DNA of 42,008 nt from the NCBI GenBank assembly GCA_003175935.1, contig PSRI01000083.1:1-42008 (forward strand). Reading direction: 5' to 3'. Shown here one piece after another: positions 34,716 to 42,008 of the stretch (positions are counted from its first letter, which is position 1; every line of letters begins with the position of its first letter). This DNA is from Bacteroidota bacterium (GTDB lineage: Bacteria > Bacteroidota > Bacteroidia > Chitinophagales > Chitinophagaceae). The notes below the pieces were generated by a model. It searched no databases, was not told where the DNA came from, and saw only the letters and a program-made list of their open reading frames with translations. Both the position numbers and the translations under genes were made by a program.

Positions 34716-35087
34716 CTAATAATTAAGAGTATACAAACTATAAAGCAGCCCGCCCAGTAGTATTATAGTTATAATTGGAACAAGGAACCCCGCCAATCTA
34801 CTTCTCTTATACGTCCAAAAGCTAATCTGGCTTGATACAAAAGATAAAATTGGATAGATGGTGACCAGAAATCTTTGAATTCGCGACGGGGAGACTGCAC
34901 CAGGACTATCAAAAAAGAGAAAGAACTGAACGAACAGCAATGGCCAAAGCACGGTAAATGCCATAGCGGCATAATTTAATGAAATCAAGCTTTTGGGAAG
35001 ATCTTTTCTTTCAAACCATTTGTCTGTGTCTGAAAAGCTTTTCCAGCAAACCTTAAATAAACCAATAATTCGTTCTTCCAAAGTCAT
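34716..35087 (-). CDS. Small membrane protein, unknown
   Basis: A 123-residue protein. After a soluble amphipathic N-terminus of about 35 residues (LFKVCWKSFSDTDKWFE) come three hydrophobic segments (about 40-62, 72-90, 98-120) separated by short loops. No family is recognised. It begins 2 bp after the stop of the gene at 35090, so the two are one operon and may act together in the membrane. Confidence 0.6.
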   Translation of the reverse strand: MTLEERIIGLFKVCWKSFSDTDKWFERKDLPKSLISLNYAAMAFTVLWPLLFVQFFLFFDSPGAVSPSRIQRFLVTIYPILSFVSSQISFWTYKRSRLAGFLVPIITIILLGGLLYSLYTLNY

Positions 35088-35089
35088 AT

Positions 35090-35626
35090 TTATCTGAATT
35101 CAAATTTTTCCAACGTCTTTTTCAACTTTTGCAAATCTTCATCCGGGAAACCATACCTGCTGCTAATCTTATACTGACCCTTCGGAGAAATAAATAAATT
35201 TAAAGTAAATCTGGAATCAAAAAATCGTTTCCATTTGTTGTTGATTGCTATTTCTGACTGAACATTTTTTAGATCGTAGATCCGGATTTTCTCACCCGAA
35301 AACATACTTCCCGATTTTATCTCAATATTTTTTTTCTCACTATTTACGGTGATATTCTTTATTCTAAATTCCATTAATGTTGAAAGCAATTTTGCAAATA
35401 CAATCAGTATCAGGGAAAATTCCACTTTATCATTTGTGACTGGTCTGAACATTGAAAACCCATTAATAATCGAGCTATAAATGAGGAGTGTCCACACCCA
35501 GCTTTTCAATTCGCTCACAAAATATAATGCCCTTTGTGCCTTGAAAATTTTCAAAGAATGATTCATGGGATGCGGATAACAATTTTTAATAAAGGAATGG
35601 AAATATTCGGAAAACTCTTGCACCAT
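35090..35626 (-). CDS. Membrane protein with PH-like C-terminal domain, unknown
   Basis: A protein of about 178 residues from ATG 35626 (MVQEFSEYF); ATG 35644 or 35566 (MNHSLKIF) are alternatives. Two hydrophobic helices are seen (VWTLLIYSSIINGF and FSLILIVFAKLL). A beta-rich domain follows, FRIKNITVNSEKKNIEIK... EKIRIYDLKNVQSEI... KGQYKISSRYGF, with the strand order of bacterial PH (bPH) domains. The call is from pattern only. It heads an operon with the small membrane protein at 34716. Confidence 0.6.
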   Translation of the reverse strand: MVQEFSEYFHSFIKNCYPHPMNHSLKIFKAQRALYFVSELKSWVWTLLIYSSIINGFSMFRPVTNDKVEFSLILIVFAKLLSTLMEFRIKNITVNSEKKNIEIKSGSMFSGEKIRIYDLKNVQSEIAINNKWKRFFDSRFTLNLFISPKGQYKISSRYGFPDEDLQKLKKTLEKFEFR

Positions 35627-35764
35627 TCTGATGCATAAATACAAATATTGACATCAAAAACAATTGAAAAAATATTGTGGGGAGTAAATATTTTTTGTGC
35701 ACATCGCTTACTGATTCTGTTTCAAAATTCTATCGCTGATATGCACTGTCACTGTGGAAAAGTA

Positions 35765-36295
35765 TTATTGATGAATTTGCTTGCAGCGTTCAACGATTGC
35801 ATCAAAATTCTTCCATCCATAACCACCGTGAAATTCTCCGGTATCTGACATCAGTTTTTCTCCTCCCATTGCTTCATAAAATTTGTTGGACGGGTTTGAT
35901 GCATCTCCAAACAAGACCATGGATGATATCCCGCGATTTATAAATTCATGTACAACCGCACAAAGCATTTTTTTTCCAAGTCCTATTTTGTGGTATTCCC
36001 GAAGTAGATAAATTTTATTGAGAGTTCCGTTATAATCTGGCAAATCAGTATGATCATATGATTGGCCCCTGGCGAAACCTATAAGATTTCCGTTATTGTC
36101 TTCAATTACAATACAAAACCAGGACCCATCGAAATTTTGAAAGAGATTAGTCCACTGCCCTTGCCTGGTTTCAAGTGTAGGTCCGGCTGCACCATGTGTT
36201 TCCATAAAGGTTGTAACATGCAATGCAGCGATTGCTTTAACATCTTGCGGACCGGCAAAACGGATCAGGAAGTTATTTTCTTCCTTCATATTCAA
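35765..36295 (-). CDS. GNAT-family N-acetyltransferase
   Basis: A 176-residue acetyltransferase. Motif A is at YLLREYHKIGLGKKMLCAV, with the catalytic-fold strands IVIEDNNGNLIGFARG and SMVLFGDASNPSNKFYEAMGGEK around it. An ATG two codons in (36289) is equally possible. The substrate is unknown. It begins 16 bp downstream of nadA and is probably co-transcribed with it. Confidence 0.87.
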   Translation of the reverse strand: MNMKEENNFLIRFAGPQDVKAIAALHVTTFMETHGAAGPTLETRQGQWTNLFQNFDGSWFCIVIEDNNGNLIGFARGQSYDHTDLPDYNGTLNKIYLLREYHKIGLGKKMLCAVVHEFINRGISSMVLFGDASNPSNKFYEAMGGEKLMSDTGEFHGGYGWKNFDAIVERCKQIHQ

Positions 36296-36311
36296 AAATT
36301 GACTAATTGAA

Positions 36312-37322
36312 TTACAAACCGGCCTGCTTACTGATTTCCAACATGCGTTGTATTGGCTTTAGAGCGGCCTTCCTTAACGTTTCGTCCATAATTAGTTCCG
36401 GTTGTTCATATTCCATGCACAAGTACAATTTTTCAAGCGTATTGAGTTTCATGTGCGGACAATCATTACAAGCGCAGCTATTGTTTGGAGGTGCGGGGAT
36501 AAAAGTTTTCCCGGGGGAATTTTTTTCCATTTGGTGGAGTATCCCCGTCTCAGTTACAACGATATATTCGGTCGATGGATCTTTTTCGGTGAATTTCAGT
36601 AATTGGGTAGTGCTCCCGATATAGTCTGCCACTTTGAGAACCGGATCTTCGCATTCGGGATGAGCGATAACTTTTGCCATGGGATGTTTTGCCTTAAGTT
36701 TTGTGATCTTTTCCAGGCTAAAGATTTCATGCACCATGCAGGCACCATTCCAGAGCACCATATTTCTTCCTGTTTGCTTGTTAATGAAAGCACCAAGGTT
36801 TTTATCGGGCGCAAAAATAATGGGCTGTTGAGGCGGCAAACTGTCTACAATCGCCTTTGCATTTGAAGAAGTGCAAATAATATCGCTCAGCGCTTTTATA
36901 CCTGCCGAACAATTTATATAGGAAATAACTATATGATCAGGATATTTTTCCCGGAATTTCCTGAATAGTTCAGGGGGTGCAGAGTCGGATAATGAACATC
37001 CTGCCTTAAGATCGGGCAACAATACCTTTTTGGTTGGATTCAGAATTTTGGCGGTTTCAGCCATAAAATGGACACCTGCAAAAACTATAATATCTGCCTT
37101 AGTCTTTTCTGCCTGTTGCGCGAGGCCCAAACTGTCTCCAATATAGTCAGCCACATCCTGGATATCCGGCTCCTGGTAATAGTGAGCGAGGATGACTGCG
37201 TTCTTTTCTTTTTTCAATCTTTCGATCTCGTGAAACAAATCCAAGTCCGTGTCAATTTCCAGATCCAGGAAACCCGTACTTTCCAAATTGGATTTCGCAG
37301 TATCGATGTTAATTACTGCCAT
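36312..37322 (-). CDS. nadA: Quinolinate synthase
   Basis: A 4Fe-4S enzyme that condenses iminoaspartate with dihydroxyacetone phosphate to quinolinate, the committed step of de novo NAD synthesis. The three cluster cysteines expected from the family are Cys109 (LKAGCSL), Cys195 (WNGACMVH) and Cys288 in the CACNDC segment. The N-terminal [20 protein letters not shown] and the [12 protein letters not shown] motifs are typical. The length of 336 is normal. nadB and nadC are not in the window; nadD is at 6741-7310. Its start faces the origin-like region. Confidence 0.96.
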   Translation of the reverse strand: MAVINIDTAKSNLESTGFLDLEIDTDLDLFHEIERLKKEKNAVILAHYYQEPDIQDVADYIGDSLGLAQQAEKTKADIIVFAGVHFMAETAKILNPTKKVLLPDLKAGCSLSDSAPPELFRKFREKYPDHIVISYINCSAGIKALSDIICTSSNAKAIVDSLPPQQPIIFAPDKNLGAFINKQTGRNMVLWNGACMVHEIFSLEKITKLKAKHPMAKVIAHPECEDPVLKVADYIGSTTQLLKFTEKDPSTEYIVVTETGILHQMEKNSPGKTFIPAPPNNSCACNDCPHMKLNTLEKLYLCMEYEQPELIMDETLRKAALKPIQRMLEISKQAGL

Positions 37323-37357
37323 AGTATTTATAATATTCTTTCTTTTTTATTTAAAGA

Positions 37358-37839
37358 CCCTATTACTATTAGGGCTGTGAATTCGGGGAAAGATTATTGT
37401 GTGAAAGAATAGGCAAATTTAATTCTATTGTGTTATCCACCATAATCCCCAAATCTCCCACAGGTAGAAAAACAGTTGGGCGGCCTCTTTAGTTGAGTTG
37501 CTAACAATGTGGATGAAAAAGTGATGAGGAAAAAAACATTGAAAAAAAAGTTAAATGGCGGTGTTGATATAAGGGTGATACATTGTTGATGATAAAGAAA
37601 TCGGACAATAAGTGGAAGTTCTTCCCAAAACCAAATAAGGATTTTCCCGAATTAATCACGGATAAAAACTGAAAAACTAAGGGTTTTCAACATTATTCAA
37701 TGGGTTTGCACATGGTGATGTGGAAATGAAAAAATTCAAAAATGTTCCTGAAATTACCGGCCAGGAAAACCAGATAATTCACATGAAAAAAATCCCACCA
37801 GTAAAGGATTTCAGGGCCTTTTCCACAATTTGTTGATAA
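37358..37839. other. oriC: Candidate chromosomal replication origin (oriC), DnaA-box cluster
   Basis: The 568-bp gap 37323-37890 has no credible ORF and holds many 9-mers close to the DnaA box TTATCCACA. One mismatch: TTATCCACC 37433-37441 (+), TCATCCACA 37508-37516 (-), TTTTCCACA 37819-37827 (+), TTATCAACA 37831-37839 (-). One mismatch to TTATNCACA: TAATTCACA 37775-37783 (+). Two mismatches: 37562-37570 (-), 37584-37592 (-) and 37719-37727 (-). An A-rich stretch (37516-37553) could be the unwinding element. By a rough random estimate fewer than one such single-mismatch 9-mer is expected here. No dnaA gene is adjacent; in Bacteroidota dnaA is often apart from oriC. Confidence 0.5.
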
Positions 37840-37860
37840 TGCTTTATTCCCCTATTTTTG
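37829..37860 (+). promoter_or_regulatory. Promoter of ppiD
   Basis: TTTG (37829-37832), a 20-bp spacer and TATTTTTG (37853-37860) fit the Bacteroidota -33/-7 consensus fully. Transcription would start near 37866, leaving about 25 bases before the ATG at 37891. The -33 region overlaps the last DnaA-like boxes. Confidence 0.65.
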
Positions 37861-37890
37861 CCCTCCACTAAAAAACCACATTCAGTATTT

Positions 37891-40014
37891 ATGTCTATTA
37901 TACAGACAATAAGAGACAGAGCAGCGATTCTTGTATTTGGAGTAATTGCTATAAGCCTTATCGGATTTCTGGTTCAGGATGCATTTGTTGGTAAAACAAG
38001 CTCACTTTTCAGAGGTAATGCCACAACAGTTGGATCGATAAATGGAAAAGACATTTCAAGAGAAGAATATGATTTGAGAGCCAGAATGGCAGAAACCCAG
38101 TACCAGGAACAGGGTTATACAGTTAATGAAGGAATAAGAGGGGAAATCTATAACCAGATATGGAACGGCTTTGTAAGCAAAGAACTGCTTGAGTCGGAAA
38201 CCGACAAACTCGGACTGGAGTTCACTCCAAAAGAATTAGGAGAGTTGTTATTCAGCGACAGGGCTCCCCAGGAATTCAGAAGACAATTTACCGATCCGCA
38301 AACAGGTATATATAATATTGAAGAGGCGAAAAATGCTTTCAGGAATTTGCAAAGAAGCAAAAACACCGCGCAGGTAAAACAGGTTAATGAACAATTACTG
38401 GATCCGATTTCACTCAACGAACTCAGTCAAAAATTCATGGCTATTTTTAAAGGAGGAATTTATTTCCCTAAATGGCTCATTGAAAAACAAAACACAGAGA
38501 ATAGTCTGATCTCAAAGATTTCGTATGCAGGCGTTAATTATGCAACGATTCCCGATAGCAGCGTAAAAATTACTGACGATGAAATCAATCAGTATGTAAG
38601 TGCGCATAAAGATCATTTCAAGCAAACACGAAGCAAAAGCATCGCGTATGTTTCTTTTAGTGATGCACCCAGTGCAGCGGATTCAGCAGCATTGAAAAAA
38701 AGAATGGAGGACCTGAAAGAGCCTTTTGCACAAGCTACCGATGCAAACGCTTTCTTAAACAAAAACTCAAGCAAGATTCCTTTTTACGATAGTTACCTCG
38801 GAAAAAACAGAATACAGGTTTCTGTAAAAGATACTTTATTTAAGATGGCACCCGGACAGGTATTCGGACCATACCTTGACGCGGGTTCATATGTTCTAGC
38901 CAAAGTTATTGCCATCAAAACACTTCCTGATTCAGTAAAGGCGAGACATATTCTTATTGCAACAACTAATCCTCAAACAGGTCAACAAATTCTTGAAGAT
39001 AGTATTGCGAAGAAAAGAATCGACAGTATTGAACTTGCAATTAAGAATGGTGCGTCATTCGACACTATGGCTTTAAAATTCTCTGATGATAAAAGTTCTG
39101 CCATCAAAGGCGGAGATCTCGGATATTTTGCCCAGGGAACTATGGTAAAACCGTTCAATGATTTTGTGTTCGAAAAAACCAAAGGCGAAAAAGGGGTAAT
39201 CAAATCTGATTACGGATACCATTATATAGAAATAGAGGATCAAAAGGCTTATGAGCCTGCTTATAAAATTGCTTATATGTCGAGGCCGATCGAAACAAGT
39301 GATGAGACAGATAAAGCAGCCCAGGCAGCAGCGAATCAATTTTCTGTATCGAGCCGCGATCAAAAATCTTTCGATGATAATGTTGCGAAACAAAAACTCA
39401 ACAAACTATTTGCGGATAATATTCCGGAAATGGGATTCCAGATAGGGGCTTTGGGCACTTCAAGACAACTCATCAAATGGGTTTATGATAACAAAACCGG
39501 AACTGTTTCAGATCCTTACCTTGTTGGTAATGCATATGTAGTTGCGATAGTAACCGGTGAAAAAGAGGAAGGAACACAATCTGCGGCGACTGCAAGAGCA
39601 GTAGTGGAACCTATTTTGATGAGAAAGAAAAAGGCAGAACAAATCGCACAAAAATATGGCACCTTCAATACTGTTGAAGAGTTCGCATCTAAAACCGGAC
39701 AGCAGGTATCAGTTGCAGACACCGTACGATTTGTAGATAATTTCATTCAAAAGCTGGGTGCAGAAAGCCTGATAATCGGCGCCTCATTTAATAAAAATTA
39801 CGAGTCTAAAGTTTCCCCTGTTTTGCAGGGTGCAATGGGCGCATATGTCGTTAAGGTTGAAAATATTGGAGCTATACCCAATGCAGAAGCAAACGTAGAC
39901 CAGCAAAGAAAAGCGATGTCTGCCGGCCTAGCTCAGGGATTAGAACAATCAATTCTCGGAGCTTTAAAAGACGCGGCCAAAATAAAAGATAAAAGATTAA
40001 GTGCAGGCTACTAA
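37891..40014 (+). CDS. ppiD: Membrane-anchored peptidylprolyl isomerase (PpiD/SurA-like)
   Basis: A 707-residue periplasmic chaperone anchored by one N-terminal helix (AILVFGVIAISLIGFLVQ). A SurA-N-like helical region follows (about 40-330), then a parvulin (PpiC) domain at about residues 350-450, opening with VKARHILIAT and including SDDKSSAIKGGDLGYFAQGTM. A further alpha/beta C-terminal region completes it. PpiD-type proteins help fold outer-membrane and secreted proteins. I chose ATG 37891: an upstream TTG at 37858 overlaps the -7 promoter element and would precede the predicted transcription start. A strong terminator follows at 40036. Confidence 0.92.
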   Translation: MSIIQTIRDRAAILVFGVIAISLIGFLVQDAFVGKTSSLFRGNATTVGSINGKDISREEYDLRARMAETQYQEQGYTVNEGIRGEIYNQIWNGFVSKELLESETDKLGLEFTPKELGELLFSDRAPQEFRRQFTDPQTGIYNIEEAKNAFRNLQRSKNTAQVKQVNEQLLDPISLNELSQKFMAIFKGGIYFPKWLIEKQNTENSLISKISYAGVNYATIPDSSVKITDDEINQYVSAHKDHFKQTRSKSIAYVSFSDAPSAADSAALKKRMEDLKEPFAQATDANAFLNKNSSKIPFYDSYLGKNRIQVSVKDTLFKMAPGQVFGPYLDAGSYVLAKVIAIKTLPDSVKARHILIATTNPQTGQQILEDSIAKKRIDSIELAIKNGASFDTMALKFSDDKSSAIKGGDLGYFAQGTMVKPFNDFVFEKTKGEKGVIKSDYGYHYIEIEDQKAYEPAYKIAYMSRPIETSDETDKAAQAAANQFSVSSRDQKSFDDNVAKQKLNKLFADNIPEMGFQIGALGTSRQLIKWVYDNKTGTVSDPYLVGNAYVVAIVTGEKEEGTQSAATARAVVEPILMRKKKAEQIAQKYGTFNTVEEFASKTGQQVSVADTVRFVDNFIQKLGAESLIIGASFNKNYESKVSPVLQGAMGAYVVKVENIGAIPNAEANVDQQRKAMSAGLAQGLEQSILGALKDAAKIKDKRLSAGY

Positions 40015-40035
40015 GCTCAAGTAAAATCATATTTT

Positions 40036-40067
40036 AAACCACGCCTCTTGTGCGTGGTTTTTTATTT
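40036..40067 (+). terminator. Intrinsic terminator of ppiD
   Basis: AAACCACGC (40036-40044), loop CTCTTGT, GCGTGGTTT (40052-40060), then TTTTATTT: a perfect 9-bp stem with a U-tract, 22 bp after the stop codon. Confidence 0.92.
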
Positions 40068-40126
40068 AACACTAAAGCGAATTATGACATGATAATCCAG
40101 GAATCCAGGGTTCGTGATAAATTGGC

Positions 40127-40134
40127 TAAATTTG
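40127..40134 (+). promoter_or_regulatory. Bacteroidota-type -7 element of the DUF2480 gene
   Basis: TAAATTTG matches TAnnTTTG. The predicted start site (about 40140) makes the TTG at 40139 impossible as a start codon and supports ATG 40157. Confidence 0.5.
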
Positions 40135-40156
40135 CAGATTGATTAAACGCGAAGAA

Positions 40157-40666
40157 ATGGAAGGTCCTATTATTAATAAGGTTGCCGAGAGTGGTCTGGT
40201 TACCCTTGATCTCGAAGATTATTATCCTAAAAATGAAATCGTCATATTCGATTTGAAGGATCATTTATTCATGGGGATGATAATTAAAGAAAAAGAATTT
40301 CGTGAAGCACTCAAAGGATTAGACTGGGAAATCTATAGAGATAAAGTTATTGGGATCACCTGTTCTGCAGATGCAATTATTCCCATGTGGGCGAATATGC
40401 TGGTTGCTTCTTACCTGCAGCCCGTTGCTAAAGAAATAGTATTTGGAAACAAAAAAGAAGTTGTAGCCTCCATTCTCGTTAGAAATATTTCTGCAATAAA
40501 CAGCAGTGAATTTGCTGATAAAAGAATTGTGGTTAAAGGCTGTGGAGAGATTGAAATACCTGAAGCTGCCTATGTGGCCATTACTCAAAAATTACTTCCA
40601 ACCGCAAAAAGCATTATGTACGGCGAAGCATGCAGTACAGTTCCGATTTACAAGAAACCCAAATAA
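40157..40666 (+). CDS. DUF2480 family protein
   Basis: A 169-residue protein of the Bacteroidota-specific DUF2480 family: GLVTLDLEDYYP, FDLKDHLFMGMIIKEKEFREAL (seen as LFMGMI and KEFREAL), GITCSADAIIPMWANML, KRIVVKGCGEI and AKSIMYGEACSTVPIYK. Conserved cysteines in TCSADAI, VKGCGE and GEACSTV suggest a metal or cluster site. No function is published that I know of. It stands alone between ppiD and the convergent corA gene, whose stop is 10 bp away. Confidence 0.88.
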   Translation: MEGPIINKVAESGLVTLDLEDYYPKNEIVIFDLKDHLFMGMIIKEKEFREALKGLDWEIYRDKVIGITCSADAIIPMWANMLVASYLQPVAKEIVFGNKKEVVASILVRNISAINSSEFADKRIVVKGCGEIEIPEAAYVAITQKLLPTAKSIMYGEACSTVPIYKKPK

Positions 40667-40676
40667 TAATCAGAAT

Positions 40677-41774
40677 CTAAAACCAGCCCCTTCTCTTAAA
40701 TACAACCAGCATCCATAGAGGGATCAGCAGCATGAGTCCTACGGAAATAAAAAATCCCCATCTGTTGTGTAGTAAGGGGATGGCCTCGAAATTCATTCCG
40801 AAAATTCCGCCGATTACAGTAGCGGGTGCAAGCAGACAGGTAACAATAGCCATTACCTTCATTACTTCGTTCATCCTCAGGTTTACGTTATTGATGTAAA
40901 GGTCCTGCATGCTTATCATCATGTCACGATAGTTTTCACTCAGGTCATAAGCCTGCACAATATGATCATAAACGTCTTTGAAGTATTTAGTGGTTCTGTC
41001 ATCGAGCAAATCGCTTTCGCTTCTTATGAAACCATTAATAAGATCCCGAACAGGAGCGAAATTTCTTTTTACAACTATCAGTTCTTTCCGAACGACATTA
41101 ATTCCCGCCAGGGAGCGTGTATTACTTCGACGTATAACTTCTTCTTCCAGCAATTCAATCTGTTCTCCTAAATTTTCCATCACAACAAAGTATTGATCCA
41201 CGATCATATCCAGCATAGAGTAGCATAGATAATCTGCAGATCTTTGCCTCACTTTGCTGTTGGCCATTTTCAATTTATGTCTGAGTGGATCGAATACATC
41301 ACGGGAGGCATCTTCCTGGAATGAAATAACAAAATTGGAACCGAGTGCAATGCTGATTTGTTCGGTCTCCACTGTTTTAGTTTCCTCGTTGAAATAGAGC
41401 ATATTCAATAAGCAAAACATGATGCCTTCAACTTCATCCATCTTTGGCCGCTGACCTACACTCAAAATATCTTCCATCAACAATTGGTGAATGCCAAATT
41501 GTGTACAAACAGATTCAACATCTGCTTTCCTCAACCCATCAATATTAATCCAGCTGATTTTATCGCTCTTTTTAAACCGCGAACACTCCTGAACTGAATG
41601 CAATTCCCGCTCTTCGATATGTTCTGCATCATAATCAAAAACGTAAATCTTCACTTCCCTGGCTTCTTCTCTTTGTGGGATGATGGTAGGGTTAACCGTG
41701 AGGATTTCTTTGGTCCTTTCAGTTCCAAAAATAGAAGGCAGGTATAAATATTTGAGGTATTCTTTATTTACCAT
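40677..41774 (-). CDS. corA: CorA-type magnesium/cobalt transporter
   Basis: A 365-residue pentameric divalent cation channel. The large cytoplasmic N-terminal domain (about 1-290) includes the long coiled stalk helix (YFVVMENLGEQIELLEEEV). Two C-terminal transmembrane helices (about 305-325 and 340-358) are joined by the pore motif GMN in GGIFGMNFEAIPLL. The basic tail FKRRGWF is typical. It normally imports Mg2+ and also passes Co2+ or Ni2+. It is transcribed toward the DUF2480 gene; only an AT-rich spacer lies upstream, to about 41930. Confidence 0.95.
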   Translation of the reverse strand: MVNKEYLKYLYLPSIFGTERTKEILTVNPTIIPQREEAREVKIYVFDYDAEHIEERELHSVQECSRFKKSDKISWINIDGLRKADVESVCTQFGIHQLLMEDILSVGQRPKMDEVEGIMFCLLNMLYFNEETKTVETEQISIALGSNFVISFQEDASRDVFDPLRHKLKMANSKVRQRSADYLCYSMLDMIVDQYFVVMENLGEQIELLEEEVIRRSNTRSLAGINVVRKELIVVKRNFAPVRDLINGFIRSESDLLDDRTTKYFKDVYDHIVQAYDLSENYRDMMISMQDLYINNVNLRMNEVMKVMAIVTCLLAPATVIGGIFGMNFEAIPLLHNRWGFFISVGLMLLIPLWMLVVFKRRGWF

Positions 41775-41942
41775 GGCACATTCTTAATTAGCAACAGTCG
41801 ATAAAGAAAATTAAGAAGAAAAAATTGAAGTGAAATAAAATAAATAATAGTGCGGTAGAAATGTATCACACTAGAGAATACCAAATAATGATTGAATCAA
41901 AAATTCGATTGCAACTAGTATCCATTTAATTGCGAAATAACT

Positions 41943-42008
41943 GCGAAGGCCTCACGCCCGCCTGAACGAGTCATTCGGGCCTTGCTTCGCCATAGCTTCG
42001 CGAAGGCG
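41943..42008. repeat. GC-rich repeat-like sequence at the window edge
   Basis: The final 66 bases are much richer in GC than the AT-rich 41780-41940 before them. They contain CGAAGGC, CGGGCCTTGCTTCG, and the palindrome CTTCGCGAAG (41996-42005) next to GCCATAG. Segments are related as inverted copies (CGAAGGC against GCCTTGCTTCG). It may be the start of an intergenic repeat or of an array that continues past the edge. Confidence 0.4.

Noticed and set aside
37358-37374. CCCTA/TAGGG hairpin upstream of nadA as an NAD-related riboswitch
   Set aside because: A 5-bp stem only, with no conserved aptamer features that I can identify.
37858-37860. TTG start for ppiD giving an 11-residue longer protein
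   Set aside because: It overlaps the -7 promoter element and precedes the likely transcription start; ATG 37891 is directly followed by the anchor helix.
40139-40141. TTG start for the DUF2480 protein
   Set aside because: It lies at the predicted transcription start, and ATG 40157 matches the family's usual N-terminus.
1-42008. tRNA, rRNA, prophage or transposase genes
   Set aside because: Read through on both strands; no cloverleaf with CCA-type ends, no rRNA-like stretch, and no transposase or integrase motif was seen.

Overview
The window is bacterial chromosome from a member of the Bacteroidota, probably an uncultured or environmental one. Four things point there. There is a type IX secretion cargo with a gliding-type C-terminal sorting domain (20859-23498). 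Several promoters have the phylum's TAnnTTTG -7 element. Rho carries a long charged N-terminal insertion. Bacteroidota-typical families occur (DUF2480, split YeeE/YedE permeases, YbeY beside MnmG). The DNA is AT-rich, and I see no rRNA, tRNA, CRISPR array, prophage or intact insertion sequence.

Layout. 1-11.9 kb is a mixed-strand housekeeping block: rho, asnS, a two-domain universal stress protein, a 2-oxoglutarate/Fe(II) oxygenase, a chromate-type transporter, nadD with feoA, ybeY, a secreted CAP protein, mnmG and a pmpAB-type sulfur permease pair. 11.9-20.9 kb is mostly minus strand: a lipoprotein, a HAD phosphatase, a beta-lactamase-fold hydrolase, CBS, DUF3830, TMEM175-like, lspA, nudK and OsmC genes. 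It is interrupted by plus-strand genes for a Rieske oxygenase and an AldO-like alditol oxidase. 20.9-37.3 kb is entirely minus strand. It holds the T9SS propeller protein and then an accessory block of small soluble families (GNAT, YCII, DinB, SRPBCC, ArsR, alpha/beta hydrolase, DUF1905, VOC), an orphan molybdenum hydroxylase large subunit, a frameshifted DoxX gene, and nadA. 37.3-37.9 kb is a 568-bp non-coding region. To its right lie ppiD, a DUF2480 gene and corA.

The most interesting signal is chromosomal rather than enzymatic. Two near-perfect ParB-binding parS sites (8060-8075 and 8740-8755) bracket the CAP-protein gene just upstream of mnmG. About 29 kb away, the 37323-37890 gap holds a cluster of DnaA-box-like 9-mers in AT-rich DNA. 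Genes point away from that gap on both sides. Together these suggest the window spans the replication origin and the centromere-like region of the chromosome. The origin call is an inference that needs GC-skew and marker-frequency data.

Other notable features are a two-palindrome operator placed exactly on the promoter of an SRPBCC-ArsR-SRPBCC operon, a short repeat with CGCAAAG-type terminal inverted repeats, a decayed small gene before the VOC gene, and a possible small RNA at about 29.3-29.4 kb.
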